From positions 806,001 to 870,000 of the forward strand of contig JADJYC010000002.1 in the NCBI GenBank assembly GCA_016719925.1: a stretch of 64,000 nucleotides of DNA, read 5' to 3'. The position numbers and the translations under genes are program-made. The notes below the pieces were generated by a model. That model was given only the letters and a program-made list of their open reading frames with translations. It was not told the origin of the DNA and made no database searches. This document shows positions 39,707 to 49,871 of this stretch, piece by piece (within the stretch, counting starts at the first letter, position 1; every line of letters starts with the position of its first letter). The DNA comes from Crocinitomicaceae bacterium (GTDB taxonomy: Bacteria; Bacteroidota; Bacteroidia; Flavobacteriales_D; Crocinitomicaceae).

Positions 39707-41518
39707 ATGAAAAGTCAGGTCTTTTTTATTTTTTCTGTAATAACATTTTTCAATATGTCTGCGCAGAGTCTGGATTTTGGACTGGAAGTTCAGCAAAATA
39801 CAAATCTTGTAAAAAAATGGGGCTTTGATGATACACCAAGTCAGCAGAACCATGCATTTACCGTTTTGGATAACAATGCTGATACGCTGAATGTTTTTTT
39901 TACCCGCTTTTCAATGACTAATAATTTTGAAGTTCCTGTCTATTTCAGATACAATTTTAAACGAAGATTTTTTGTTGATCTTAAGTTATCCAACACATCT
40001 CACACGCTGAAAATGGAAGGGACATCTAATTACAATGCATCTTTTTTCACATCAAATTATGGAACATATAATGATTTTTTAATTCAGGCACAGGCTGACG
40101 GATTCGATACAGTGAGCGAAGCAGACTACAGAAATTATATTGACGCGGCCAAATCGCAATATGAGCAAAAAGTATCCTCGGTTGAAGAATTCAAAGTATT
40201 GTCATTTACGACCAATTTTGGGATGAGATTGCTGCCGCACAGAAGCATAAACCCATACATTGCATTTGGTTTTACTTCCAAACCAAATACAGCAAATTCA
40301 GTTATCAGTCGTTGCAGTTTTCCAATACCAATGTCTATGATTACAGTAAAGTGAATGATGGTGTCAATCGATTTGCAGAAAGCACGTTTTATCTGAACTT
40401 TAATGCCGGTATTGAATTTTACAGATTCAGGGCGGGTTTTTATTATCAGGCTGGATTTGCTTTTCAGGCAACAACCGGAATAACCAGTGATGTAGTCATT
40501 TATGTAAATCCGTACACTCCGTTTGAAAGAATTCATTCTTATGGGTTTTAATATTTGTGCCAATTTATTCTCGGCACCTATTGGAAAAAGAGTTATTCAG
40601 GAAAATCTCACTACGGATGAAATAATTCTTTCCAATATTAAAAGGGAAAAACACAAGTGGTATTTTGGATTAAGATTCAACCGCCGCGGGTATAATGATG
40701 TAAATACTTTTTATACATCTCCTGACAGCAGATTATCCATCATGTCTCGAGATTCTATTTTGTATAACAATGGTACAAATGTTCAGTCCGCTGAAAAGGT
40801 TGAAATGCTGACTTTTGGAGATGTAAAAAAAATATTGTGGTCAGGTCAGTTAGATCTTTATGCAACAAGAAATATCGGAAAACGGCTTTATGTTGAAGCA
40901 AGTCTTGGATCATCCAGTCTTACTACAGATATAGAAACCTGGGAATTTCAGGGAACGGTTTTACATGATACAGTTAATGGCAACACCTGGCTGAAAAATA
41001 ATGCAGAGCCCAGAATTACTTCCGGTGTCTATCGTAATGTGTTTAACTTGTCAAATGTAGCGCTGACTCTGGGTTACAGAATTATTGACCGGGATTTTTT
41101 CAGATTTTCACTTTTCGCCGGATCTGGTTTTACAACAATGGTGCATCGGTCGCTGGTTTATGTTGATCTGCCTGATGGTGTGAATGAGCTTGATATTTAT
41201 AGCACGATAGACAAAAACTACTATACCATTGGAGATAATTCTATTTATGCGTATCAGGGCAGTATGGCTGTGGATATGAGCGGATCACCGGATTTGTTGT
41301 TTAATAAATTCGGTGGAGTGAAACTGGATAGAAACTGGCCTACTCCAAAACCACAGCGTGCTGTTTTTCCAATGGTCAAAATTGGTTTTGAGGCTGAGAT
41401 AGATCGTTATACTTTAGGCTTGTGTATTGACAGAAGCAGCAACTATATGGATGGATTCCTTTTAGATAAATACAGTTCAATTTATTTCTCTGTAGGTTAT
41501 CGCTTTATCAGAAGATAA
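39707..41518 (+). CDS. Outer-membrane beta-barrel protein downstream of the caspase gene; frameshifted
   Basis: A signal peptide (MKSQVFFIFSVITFFNMSAQ) is followed by a long run of amphipathic beta strands with aromatic girdles (VPVYFRYNFKRRFFVDLKLS, STFYLNFNAGIEFYRFRAGF, IYFSVGYRFIRR as the last strand). Frame breaks at about 40300-40330 and 40545 divide it, but the product reads through as one barrel of about 600 residues. The gene lies three bases from the caspase stop, so the two are surely co-transcribed. No family name can be given. It overlaps the end of the convergent UbiA-like gene by about ten bases. Confidence 0.75.
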
Positions 41519-42330
41519 CGGATATTAATGCCATGATGCCCGGCAGATATAAGACTCCATCAATAAATAAAGAATAGTGAAATTCTTTGGTCCATTTTGG
41601 TGCGTGATAAATTACAATGCCGCTCATTGTAAAAAGGAGTAAAACGTACCATAGAATGTCTGTGTAAAAACAAATCATGATTGACATTGAAATACTGGTC
41701 AGCAGTAGTGAAAGCCTTTGGGTATTTTTAATACCAGCAATTTTTGGTATTGTCCGTTTTTGATAGTCGTCAATAGAAATGTCTTTGATATCAAACAATA
41801 CAGCCATTGCAAGAATGTAAAGAAAGAATGCAACCGAAAGTGCTGTTTCTGTGCCGCTAAACTCTTTATTGCTGTTATAAATGGGAATTACAGTGAGCAA
41901 CATTGTCCAGACAAAAGCTACCAGGTATAGTTTTATAAAGGGAATGTCCCGCAGTCCCTTTTTATTTTTTATCCAAAAAAATCCGACGTAAAAAACCGAA
42001 ATAAGTACCAATTAGAACTAAATATATAGTTGTTTTAATTGGAATATAAAGAATTAATATACAAGATAATATAAATGATATAACTAATAATATCAGGACA
42101 AAAGGTTTATTTTTTATCATCCATACTTTCCTGTCTTCAGAAAATGCCTGCCCGGTTTTAAGTTTGATCAAACGCTGAAAGGTATAGACAAACAGGGTTG
42201 CACAAAAAATTATCCCTGAAAGCACAAGGTTGACATTTAAATTTGATAGATAATAGGTGGTATATAAAAGACTCACTGCGGCACCCGAAATCCAGATGTT
42301 AGAATAAACCAGGAATTCTAGAGTCTTTTA
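41508..42330 (-). CDS. UbiA-like multi-pass membrane protein; frameshifted
   Basis: The protein has about seven to eight membrane helices and an Asp-rich loop, FDIKDISIDDYQKRTIPKIAG, which resembles the second prenyl-diphosphate-binding motif of UbiA prenyltransferases. The first motif is less clear (the N-terminal region has FQRLIKLKTG). Frame breaks near 41985 and 42295 are bridged by continuous helices (LVLIGTYFGF, NIWISGAAVSLLYTTYYL). The start is not resolved; the reading frame reaches about 42326, overlapping the stop region of the upstream gene. About 270 residues. The substrate is unknown; it could make a menaquinone-like or carotenoid-like product, or be a degenerate relative. Confidence 0.6.
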
Positions 42331-42333
42331 ATG

Positions 42334-43037
42334 TCAGTTCGGTGTAAAAATGAAGTATGAAATCATTCCTGCTGTTATACCTATCGCACTGCCGGTCAAA
42401 GCTGAAAGTACTCTTTTCTGACGGGCAATACGGTGGAATCCGCGGTAATAATTTTCATCCCCGTAAAGACTTTTCTGTAATAATTGGTGCGGTTTGATCC
42501 TGAAGGATGGGATTGCCCATGTTGCAGATGCTACCAACGGCAGAAGAACAGGGAAGAGGGTTGGACTTTTTCCAAAAACCCGACTGTTGCATTGGAAGGC
42601 GGAATATTATTGTTTTCAGCAAGAAATTCATCCATGCTTTTCTGTGAAAAATAGGTGTCCAGAAGAGAGATGCCACATCCTAATGCAAGACTGGAATAGA
42701 AAGGAATCCGGGGCTTAAAAGTTTGTCTGGCATCATAACTGCCCAGAGTAGCATTACGCGCTTCTTCAACTGAAAGAAAATCTCCCTGAAATTCATTTGG
42801 AATATAAATCACCGTCTCGGTTCCGCTTTGTGTGTATGAGAAAATTCTGTCATATGTTAAATCAATGACCTCAGCCTGGCCTTTAGAATTAAGAATAGTC
42901 ATTTCAAGATTTCGGAACTGACTTGATGCGGCGGAGATATTTCCGGTGTAAACTTTGCCATTAAGCAATATGACTGAATCCTGCTGGGAGTGACATAATA
43001 CTGCAGAAAGCAAAAACAGAAGCTGAAATATTCTCAT
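42334..43037 (-). CDS. Exported protein of unknown function; frameshifted
   Basis: A signal peptide (MRIFQLLFLLSAVLCHS) leads into a small beta domain (DSVILLNGKVYTGNIS, VIYIPNEFQGDFLSVEEAR), then two hydrophobic helices (YSSLALGCGISLLDTYF; VLSALTGSAIGITAGMISYF). The frame breaks between about 42530 and 42585 and continues as LVASATWAIPSFRIKPHQL. Total about 230 residues. I recognise no family. It is divergent from gcvP and ends beside the UbiA-like gene, with which it may share an operon. Confidence 0.6.
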
Positions 43038-43189
43038 CAGATTGAATTTGCAATAAAGGTCTTAATTTTTTCGGATTGTGGATGGAACAATTATCAGTCA
43101 AATTGGTTCATGCCGGAAATTACTTTAACAGCTTTGTCTGAATATGTGATAATAATTCTTCGCAATCTCTTTTAAAATGGGAAACTGGC

Positions 43190-43197
43190 TATATTTG
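43190..43197 (+). promoter_or_regulatory. Promoter -7 element for gcvP
   Basis: TATATTTG is a full match to TAnnTTTG. Transcription would begin near 43202-43205, so the in-frame TTG at 43202 cannot serve as the start; translation should begin at the ATG at 43235. Confidence 0.65.
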
Positions 43198-43234
43198 TTA
43201 ATTGAAAAATTTACCTCAAAAACTAAGGGAGTAT

Positions 43235-46114
43235 ATGATATTTGAAGACAGACACATAGGAGCAGACAATCATGAAAAAAATGAAATGCTCAAGGCAGTG
43301 GGAGTAAAATCACTGGATGAATTAATTGATAAAACTGTTCCGGCTGGCATTCGGTTAAAATCACCGCTAAAGCTTTCAGAACCTATGACAGAGCATGAGT
43401 ACCTTGCTCATGCACAAGCTATAGCTTCATTAAATAAAGTATATAAATCATACATTGGACAGGGTTATTATGGAACACTCACGCCTCCTGTTATTTTGAG
43501 AAATATTTTTGAAAATCCGGGATGGTACACCGCATATACACCTTATCAGGCAGAAATTTCTCAGGGCAGACTGGAAGCATTGTTGAATTACCAGACAATG
43601 ATTATGGATTTGACAAAAATGGAAATTGCCAATGCGTCGTTGCTTGATGAAGGAACTGCTGCCGCTGAAGCAATGATTATGTTCCTGAATTCGCGCAGTC
43701 GTGAACAGGAAAAAAACAACATAAACAAATTCTTTATATCCAATACTTGCTTTGCGCAAACAATAGATATTGTTGTTGGACGGGCTGAAAATTTTGGTGT
43801 AGAAGTGGTTGTTGATGCACCTGAAAATTTCAATTTCGGTTCAGAATATTTTGGGGCATTGGTTCAATATCCGGATAAATTTGGAAAAGTAACAGATCTG
43901 TCTTCTTTCATTTCTAAAGCACATGCTGCAGGAATCAAAGTTGGTGTTGCAACAGATTTACTCGCGCTTGTTGTATTAAAGGCTCCGGGTGATTGCGGTG
44001 CAGATGCTGTTTTTGGAAATTCTCAGCGTTTTGGCGTACCAATGGGATTTGGTGGACCACATGCTGCTTTCTTTGCGACAAAAGATGAGTTCAAAAGAAC
44101 AATTCCCGGAAGAATAATCGGAGTTTCTGTTGATGCCGATGGAAATCACGCATTGAGAATGGCGCTTCAAACGCGTGAACAACATATTAAGAGAGATAAG
44201 GCCACATCAAATATCTGTACTGCACAGGCTTTATTAGCAGTAATGGCTGGTATGTATGCTGTTTATCACGGGCCGGATTATCTCCGTGAGATTGCAATGG
44301 ATGCTCATCAGAAAGCCTTGCTGACAGAAAAGGAGTTGAAAAATCTTGGATATAAATCACTCAATTCAAGTTTCTTTGATACGCTGCATATTGAATTGCC
44401 GTCAGGGAAAAAAGAGGCTGAACTTAAAAATCTGGCTGAAGCATCTGAAATTAATTTGTTCTATACCGGTTCTGGATCTGTGACTATTTCTTTTGATGAA
44501 ACAATTACTACGTCTGATTTGAATAGTTTACTGGCCGTATTTGGAAAGCTTGCCGGAAAATCTGCAAACACTTTCAACTCAAATGACTGGAGAAAAGAAA
44601 AATGCCCGCTTGGAGATTTGCACAGAAAAGATAAAATTTTACAACATCCGGTTTTCAATTCGTATCATTCTGAATCAAAAATGATGAGATACCTTAAATC
44701 ATTGGAGAATAAAGATCTTTCTTTAGTTCATTCAATGATTTCTTTAGATTCTTGTACAATGAAACTGAATGCTGCGGCTGAGTTGATGCCACTTTCATGG
44801 CCGGAGTTTGCCAATATGCATCCATTTGCACCGGAAAATCAAACTGCCGGTTATAAAAAGATGACAGATCAGCTTGCCGCAGATTTATGTGAAATCACAG
44901 GATTTGCCGGAATGTCTCTACAACCAAATTCCGGAGCGCAGGGAGAATATGCAGGTTTGATGGTTATACAGGCTTACCACCATTCAAGAGGAGATAAACA
45001 CCGCAATATTTGTCTTATCCCAAGCTCAGCACACGGAACAAATCCTGCATCTGCAGCAATGGCGGGAATGGAAATTGTCGTTGTTAAATGTGATGAACTG
45101 GGAAATATTGATGTCACTGATCTGAAAGCAAAAGCAGAACAACATAAAGATAAACTGTCTTGTCTGATGGTCACTTATCCGTCTACCCACGGTGTATACG
45201 AAGAAACAATTGTTGAAATCACAACGATCGTTCATAATAATGGTGGCCAGGTTTATATGGATGGTGCCAACATGAATGCACAGGTTGGTTTAACAAATCC
45301 GGGTAACATTGGAGCAGATGTTTGTCACCTGAATCTCCATAAGACTTTTGCAATTCCTCACGGAGGTGGTGGACCAGGAATGGGACCAATTGGTGTTGCA
45401 AAACATCTGGTTGATTTTCTGCCAGGCAATCCGCACACAAAATCAGTTGGTGGATCAAAAGCGATTCGTGCAATCTCTGCGGCACCTTTTGGAAGTGCAT
45501 TGATATTATGGATTTCATATGCGTATATCAAAATGCTGGGCGCAAAAGGAGTTACTGAATCAACAAAAAATGCAATCCTGAACGCAAATTATCTTCGGGT
45601 AAAACTTGCAAAACATTTTCCGATTTTATATTCAGGAAAAAACGGTACGGTTGCACATGAGATGATAGCAGATTGCCGTGATTTTAAAAAGACATCTGGT
45701 GTTGAAGCGGGTGATATTGCAAAACGATTAATTGATTTTGGATTTCACGCACCAACGGTATCATTCCCTGTTGCAGGTACATTAATGATTGAACCTACTG
45801 AATCTGAAGACAAAGCTGAATTGGATCGTTTTATTGAGGCAATGATTACTATCAAAGCAGAAATAGATGAAATAGCGAACAAAGGATTAGATCAGAATAA
45901 TAATCTTTTGAAAAATGCACCGCATACTGCACAATTGGTTACGGCTACAGAATGGAATTTACCTTATTCAAGAGAAAAAGCGGCTTATCCGGCATCGTAT
46001 TCAAAATCCAATAAATATTGGGTTCCGGTAAGAAGGGTTGACAATGCCTACGGAGACAGAAATCTGGTTTGCGCGTGTCTGCCAATTGAAAATTATATCA
46101 CAGAAACAGTTTGA
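43235..46114 (+). CDS. gcvP: Glycine dehydrogenase (decarboxylating), P-protein
   Basis: The PLP subunit of the glycine cleavage system, releasing CO2 from glycine and loading the aminomethyl group on lipoyl-H-protein. The 959-residue protein is the single-chain (fused P1-P2) form. The N-terminal half has FEDRHIGADNHEKNEML, SYIGQGYYGTLTP, NPGWYTAYTPYQAEISQGRL and DEGTAAAEAMIM. The C-terminal half carries SCTMKLNAAAEL, PNSGAQGEYAGLM, SSAHGTNPASA and the PLP lysine in HLNLHKTFAIPHGGGGPG. The ATG at 43235 is preferred to a TTG eleven codons upstream because of the promoter and family start. The gene is intact despite its length. Confidence 0.96.
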   Translation: MIFEDRHIGADNHEKNEMLKAVGVKSLDELIDKTVPAGIRLKSPLKLSEPMTEHEYLAHAQAIASLNKVYKSYIGQGYYGTLTPPVILRNIFENPGWYTAYTPYQAEISQGRLEALLNYQTMIMDLTKMEIANASLLDEGTAAAEAMIMFLNSRSREQEKNNINKFFISNTCFAQTIDIVVGRAENFGVEVVVDAPENFNFGSEYFGALVQYPDKFGKVTDLSSFISKAHAAGIKVGVATDLLALVVLKAPGDCGADAVFGNSQRFGVPMGFGGPHAAFFATKDEFKRTIPGRIIGVSVDADGNHALRMALQTREQHIKRDKATSNICTAQALLAVMAGMYAVYHGPDYLREIAMDAHQKALLTEKELKNLGYKSLNSSFFDTLHIELPSGKKEAELKNLAEASEINLFYTGSGSVTISFDETITTSDLNSLLAVFGKLAGKSANTFNSNDWRKEKCPLGDLHRKDKILQHPVFNSYHSESKMMRYLKSLENKDLSLVHSMISLDSCTMKLNAAAELMPLSWPEFANMHPFAPENQTAGYKKMTDQLAADLCEITGFAGMSLQPNSGAQGEYAGLMVIQAYHHSRGDKHRNICLIPSSAHGTNPASAAMAGMEIVVVKCDELGNIDVTDLKAKAEQHKDKLSCLMVTYPSTHGVYEETIVEITTIVHNNGGQVYMDGANMNAQVGLTNPGNIGADVCHLNLHKTFAIPHGGGGPGMGPIGVAKHLVDFLPGNPHTKSVGGSKAIRAISAAPFGSALILWISYAYIKMLGAKGVTESTKNAILNANYLRVKLAKHFPILYSGKNGTVAHEMIADCRDFKKTSGVEAGDIAKRLIDFGFHAPTVSFPVAGTLMIEPTESEDKAELDRFIEAMITIKAEIDEIANKGLDQNNNLLKNAPHTAQLVTATEWNLPYSREKAAYPASYSKSNKYWVPVRRVDNAYGDRNLVCACLPIENYITETV

Positions 46115-46133
46115 CCTGTATAAAATTCATACG

Positions 46134-46169
46134 AACGGCTCGATAACTATCGGGCCGTTTTCTTTTATT
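46134..46169 (+). terminator. Terminator of gcvP
   Basis: AACGGCTCGATA (46134-46145) pairs with TATCGGGCCGTT (46148-46159) apart from one T-G, followed by the T-rich TTCTTTTATTT. It lies 20 bases after the stop. Confidence 0.85.
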
Positions 46170-46204
46170 TTTGTATCTTTACAAGTCAAATAAAAAAGAT
46201 ACAT

Positions 46205-48055
46205 ATGAAAAAAATCTACTCGCTTGCAGGTAGTGTTTTGTTGTCAGGTTTTGTTTTCGGACAAATCTCCCAGCAACATGCTATCTATAGCTTTGCAAAC
46301 GGTGAAAAATATACTCCGGGTGCAATTACTCAAATTCCTATGAGAACTGACCTCAATAGTCAGGACAGGACTACTTACTACACTCAAAATTTTGATGCTG
46401 GTTTCGGAGCTTGGGGTGCAAGTATCCAAAGTGGAACAGCTCCTTTTAAATTGACAAATACAGGTCATGATAATACTACTGGAAACACATTTATTATTCC
46501 TACATTGATGTCGTCCACGCCAACGCAGTGGGTGGTTCTTGATTCAGACGCAGATGGAACAAGTTACAGTAATGCTGAAGCATCAAAATTAACGTCGAAC
46601 AAAATTGATTTATCTGCTACAACGGGTCAATTTGTTGCGTTAGAGTTTGAACAGTTTTTTGCAGAGTGGGATATTAATACATATACCAACGCTGGATCAG
46701 AAGATCATTGCTATATCGCAATTTCATTGGATAGTTCAGTATGGACGGAAATAGAAATCAATGAAGGTGTTGGTCGTGAAGGACGCCCTAATCCGGAAAT
46801 GATTTCTTGGGATATAACAGACATCATAGCGCCAGATAACAGTGAGGTTTGGATTCGCTTCCGTTGGGAAGGTGCCTGGAATTATGGCTGGCAGCTTGAT
46901 AACGTAAAAATCATTGATATCAACGAAAAAGATTTAACAATCATGGATACATACCGTGGTTATAATAATGCTGGTCTTCAGTATTCAATGGTTCCTCAAA
47001 TTCAGGCTACTGAATTTCAGATTGGAGCAATTGTAAGAAATACAGGTCATATCGATCAAACAAATATTGGAATTGACTTTGAAATTAAAGATCCAAGCAA
47101 TACTGTTGTTGCTTCAGGATCTGCTTCTTCAACTGTCACTCTTGCAAACAGTGAGCAAGATACTTTCTGGGTGGCTACAGGTTATACCCCTGATGTGCTT
47201 GGAAATTATACTATTACCTGGACTGCAACTTCTGTTGAAGGGGATGATGATTTAAGTGATAATACAGTAATTGATGATTATTTTGAATTAACGGAATATA
47301 CGTATGCACAGGATTTTGCTGAAGGTGCTGCTGAAGGTATTACCAACTGGCCTCTTGAAACCGGAGAAGGTAGATTTGGGAATTTGTTCAATTTCCAGAT
47401 CGCTGACGAAGTAAGTGCAATTCATGTTAAAATTGCTAATAATTCATCAAATGTTGGTCAGCCTATTTTCTGGGAAGTTTATTATAATGATGGAACTGCA
47501 TGGACATATATGGATCAGTCGGCTGATGATTATGAGATTCAGACAGCTGATCTGGGTCAAATTATCACCCTACCGCTTCCGGATGGAATTGATGTAAACG
47601 AAACAGACCTTTATTTATTTATGGTAGGTCATTATGGTTCGCCAACGGATGCGATTTTTGAAAGACAGGGAGATATTGGCTGGAGCTATATTCAAGGAGC
47701 AGTTGCAGGACCAGATGAGTTATCATCTTTCTTTGATCGTAAAGCGCCAATTGTGCGTTTACGCGTAGGTGCAGGCGATGTATCAGTTGGTGAAGAAACA
47801 ATAACTGAATATTTTGCCGTTTATCCTAACCCGGCAGTTGACGCTGTTAATGTAAGCCTTTCATTAAATGCTTCTGAAAATACAGTGATCAATGTTCTTG
47901 ACCTGACTGGTAAAGTAGTTAAAACTATCGGCCTTGGTGAAGTGAATGGTTCAAAAACTGTTGCAGTTTCATTAGACGAAATGAACAGCGGTGTTTACTT
48001 CATTGAACTGGTTAACCAAAACGGAAGACAAGTAGAGAAATTTGTAAAAAAATAA
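46205..48055 (+). CDS. Secreted protein with C-terminal T9SS type A sorting domain
   Basis: A 616-residue exported protein. The signal peptide is MKKIYSLAGSVLLSGFVFG. Beta-sandwich regions follow, one with WQLDNVKIIDI (jelly-roll/MAM-like ending) and others Ig-like (ATEFQIGAIVRNTGHIDQ, NYTITWTATSVEGDDDLSDN). The last 80 residues are a clear T9SS type A sorting domain: YFAVYPNPAVDAVNVSLSL, INVLDLTGKVVKT, MNSGVYFIELV and the terminal KFVKK. Exported through the Sec system and then T9SS, it should be attached to or released from the cell surface. No catalytic motif is seen. A -7-like TATCTTTA lies at 46174-46181 and a strong terminator follows. The gene is intact. Confidence 0.92.
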   Translation: MKKIYSLAGSVLLSGFVFGQISQQHAIYSFANGEKYTPGAITQIPMRTDLNSQDRTTYYTQNFDAGFGAWGASIQSGTAPFKLTNTGHDNTTGNTFIIPTLMSSTPTQWVVLDSDADGTSYSNAEASKLTSNKIDLSATTGQFVALEFEQFFAEWDINTYTNAGSEDHCYIAISLDSSVWTEIEINEGVGREGRPNPEMISWDITDIIAPDNSEVWIRFRWEGAWNYGWQLDNVKIIDINEKDLTIMDTYRGYNNAGLQYSMVPQIQATEFQIGAIVRNTGHIDQTNIGIDFEIKDPSNTVVASGSASSTVTLANSEQDTFWVATGYTPDVLGNYTITWTATSVEGDDDLSDNTVIDDYFELTEYTYAQDFAEGAAEGITNWPLETGEGRFGNLFNFQIADEVSAIHVKIANNSSNVGQPIFWEVYYNDGTAWTYMDQSADDYEIQTADLGQIITLPLPDGIDVNETDLYLFMVGHYGSPTDAIFERQGDIGWSYIQGAVAGPDELSSFFDRKAPIVRLRVGAGDVSVGEETITEYFAVYPNPAVDAVNVSLSLNASENTVINVLDLTGKVVKTIGLGEVNGSKTVAVSLDEMNSGVYFIELVNQNGRQVEKFVKK

Positions 48056-48077
48056 TTCAGTAATTTTTTCTGAAGGG

Positions 48078-48108
48078 AAGGCTGCTCTGAAAGGGCAGCC
48101 TTTTTTTT
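48078..48108 (+). terminator. Terminator of the T9SS substrate gene
   Basis: AAGGCTGC (48078-48085) pairs with GCAGCCTT (48095-48102), followed by a T run to 48108. It overlaps the stop of the convergent DUF4296 gene by two bases. Confidence 0.88.
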
Positions 48109-48448
48109 ATCTGGTCTGCTGACTTAATCTGAAATTAATACTGTCAAGGGCGGCCTCATAAATTCCATAAATTGTATTTGGCTCATTTGAGTAGTACGTA
48201 TAGCTGGAATCAAATTGACTTTTAGTTACGTTGTGTTTTTCAAAAACAAAACTGCTGGCTGAGTCCAGTGCATTTTTGTAAAGTTGTGGTTGCTGAAACA
48301 ATCTGTTATAATGTGTTTCAAGAATCTGAAGGTCAATTATCAGAGAGATCATTTTATCAGCAGAAATCAGTTCAGCAGGAGCAACATCTGACACTTCACT
48401 TTTGCATGACGTCAGAAAAAATAATATAAAATAGTGGATTTTTTTCAC
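48107..48448 (-). CDS. DUF4296 domain-containing lipoprotein
   Basis: A 113-residue lipoprotein: lipobox FFLTSC, then LISADKMISLIIDLQILETHYNRL and KHNVTKSQFDSSYTYYSNEPN, the DUF4296 pattern of a helical domain seen only in Bacteroidota. It is downstream of the dihydroorotase gene by two bases and of the mannosyltransferase on the same strand, an order common in this phylum. The function is unknown. The gene is intact. Confidence 0.88.
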   Translation of the reverse strand: MKKIHYFILFFLTSCKSEVSDVAPAELISADKMISLIIDLQILETHYNRLFQQPQLYKNALDSASSFVFEKHNVTKSQFDSSYTYYSNEPNTIYGIYEAALDSINFRLSQQTR

Positions 48449-48450
48449 AA

Positions 48451-49791
48451 CTAATTTCGTACAGAAAATAAAAGTCTTTTACCAAAGGAATTTTCAATAA
48501 TTCTGCCGTTTGAATAAACCGGGTGGCCGTTCACAAAGGTAGTTTGAATAGAATGACTAAAGGTTATATCATCAAACGGTGACCAGCCGCATTTGGATAG
48601 AATAGGATTGTCTATTACAGAAAATCTGGTTGCAGGATCTATCACAACCAGGTCAGCAAAATATCCTTCTCTGATAAAACCTCGTTCCTTGATTCTGAAA
48701 CAAACTGCAGGCGCGTGTGACATTTTTTCTACCGCTTTTTCTATCGTCATAAATCCCTCTTTGACTTTTTCCAGAATTGCAAGCACTGCATGTTGCACTA
48801 ATGGTCCGCCAGACGGGGCTGATAAATAATTCTGTTTCTTTTCTTCAACCGTGTGCGGCGCATGGTCTGTTGCAAGAATGTCTATACGGTTTTCATTTAG
48901 TGCTTTCCAGATACCCTCTCTGTCTGTTTTAGTTTTAACTGCCGGATTCCATTTGATCCAGTTTCCTTTTGTTTGATAATCCTCATCAGAAAACCAAAGG
49001 TGATGAATGCAGGCTTCTGCCGTTATTTTTTTCTGTTCAAGCGGAATATTATTGTCAAACAAGTTTGTTTCTTTTGCTGTGGAAATATGTAAAACATGTA
49101 AACGCGTATTATATTTTTTAGCCAGAGAAACTGCCATCGAAGAAGATAAATAACACGCTTCTTCATTTCTAATAACCGGATGCATTTCCACCGGAATCTG
49201 ATCCCCGTATTTTTCTTTTGCGGTATCCAGATTTTTTCTGATTGTCATTTCATCTTCGCAGTGAGTAGCAATTAGCATATTGCTTCTGGAAAAAATTCCG
49301 GTGAGTGTTTTTTCACTGTCAACCAACATGTTTCCGGTGGAAGAACCCATAAAAATTTTGATGCCGCAAACAGTTTCAGGATTGGTTTTCAGAACCTCTT
49401 CCAGATTATCATTTGTAGCTCCCATGAAAAAGGAATAGTTTGCCAGAGAGCAGTTTCCGGCGATGTAATATTTTTCCTGCAGCAGTGTTTGACTGGTTGT
49501 AGTTGGTTTGGTATTTGGCATTTCCATAAAGCTGGTTATACCGCCTGCAACAGCCGCGCGCGATTCTGTATAAATATCGGCTTTATGGGTCAGGCCGGGC
49601 TCTCTGAAATGTACCTGATCATCAATCATTCCCGGAATAAGAATTTTGCCGGAAAGATCTATTACTGCAGCCCTGGCATCTGATAATCCGGCTCCAATTT
49701 TTTCAATGCGTTCACCAACAATCAAAACATCTCCAATAAATTTTTTTCCTTCATTGACAATGGTGGCATTTTTAAGAAGATATCGGGACAT
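48451..49791 (-). CDS. Dihydroorotase, class I (Bacteroidota QxH variant)
   Basis: Cyclises carbamoyl-aspartate to dihydroorotate in pyrimidine synthesis. The 446-residue amidohydrolase has KILIPGMIDDQVHFREPGL, where the usual HxH metal motif is QxH (Gln59, His61), with Arg63 conserved. Then come PNTKPTT, the carboxylated lysine candidate in GIKIFMGSS, His in ATHCEDE, HVLHIST and the catalytic Asp in DILATDHAPHT. Bacteroidota enzymes of this type are annotated as dihydroorotase; an allantoinase-like activity is possible but less likely. The gene is intact, 80 bases after the mannosyltransferase gene. Confidence 0.9.
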   Translation of the reverse strand: MSRYLLKNATIVNEGKKFIGDVLIVGERIEKIGAGLSDARAAVIDLSGKILIPGMIDDQVHFREPGLTHKADIYTESRAAVAGGITSFMEMPNTKPTTTSQTLLQEKYYIAGNCSLANYSFFMGATNDNLEEVLKTNPETVCGIKIFMGSSTGNMLVDSEKTLTGIFSRSNMLIATHCEDEMTIRKNLDTAKEKYGDQIPVEMHPVIRNEEACYLSSSMAVSLAKKYNTRLHVLHISTAKETNLFDNNIPLEQKKITAEACIHHLWFSDEDYQTKGNWIKWNPAVKTKTDREGIWKALNENRIDILATDHAPHTVEEKKQNYLSAPSGGPLVQHAVLAILEKVKEGFMTIEKAVEKMSHAPAVCFRIKERGFIREGYFADLVVIDPATRFSVIDNPILSKCGWSPFDDITFSHSIQTTFVNGHPVYSNGRIIENSFGKRLLFSVRN

Positions 49792-49871
49792 GCAAAAAAA
49801 GGTTTGTCTTGCAAAGATACCAAATTGACCGTTATTGAAAGAAGATTAAATGACCAGCGATTTGGTCATGA

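Noticed and set aside
43202..43234. TTG at 43202 as the gcvP start
   Set aside because: It is at or before the transcription start predicted from TATATTTG at 43190-43197; the ATG at 43235 fits the family N-terminus.
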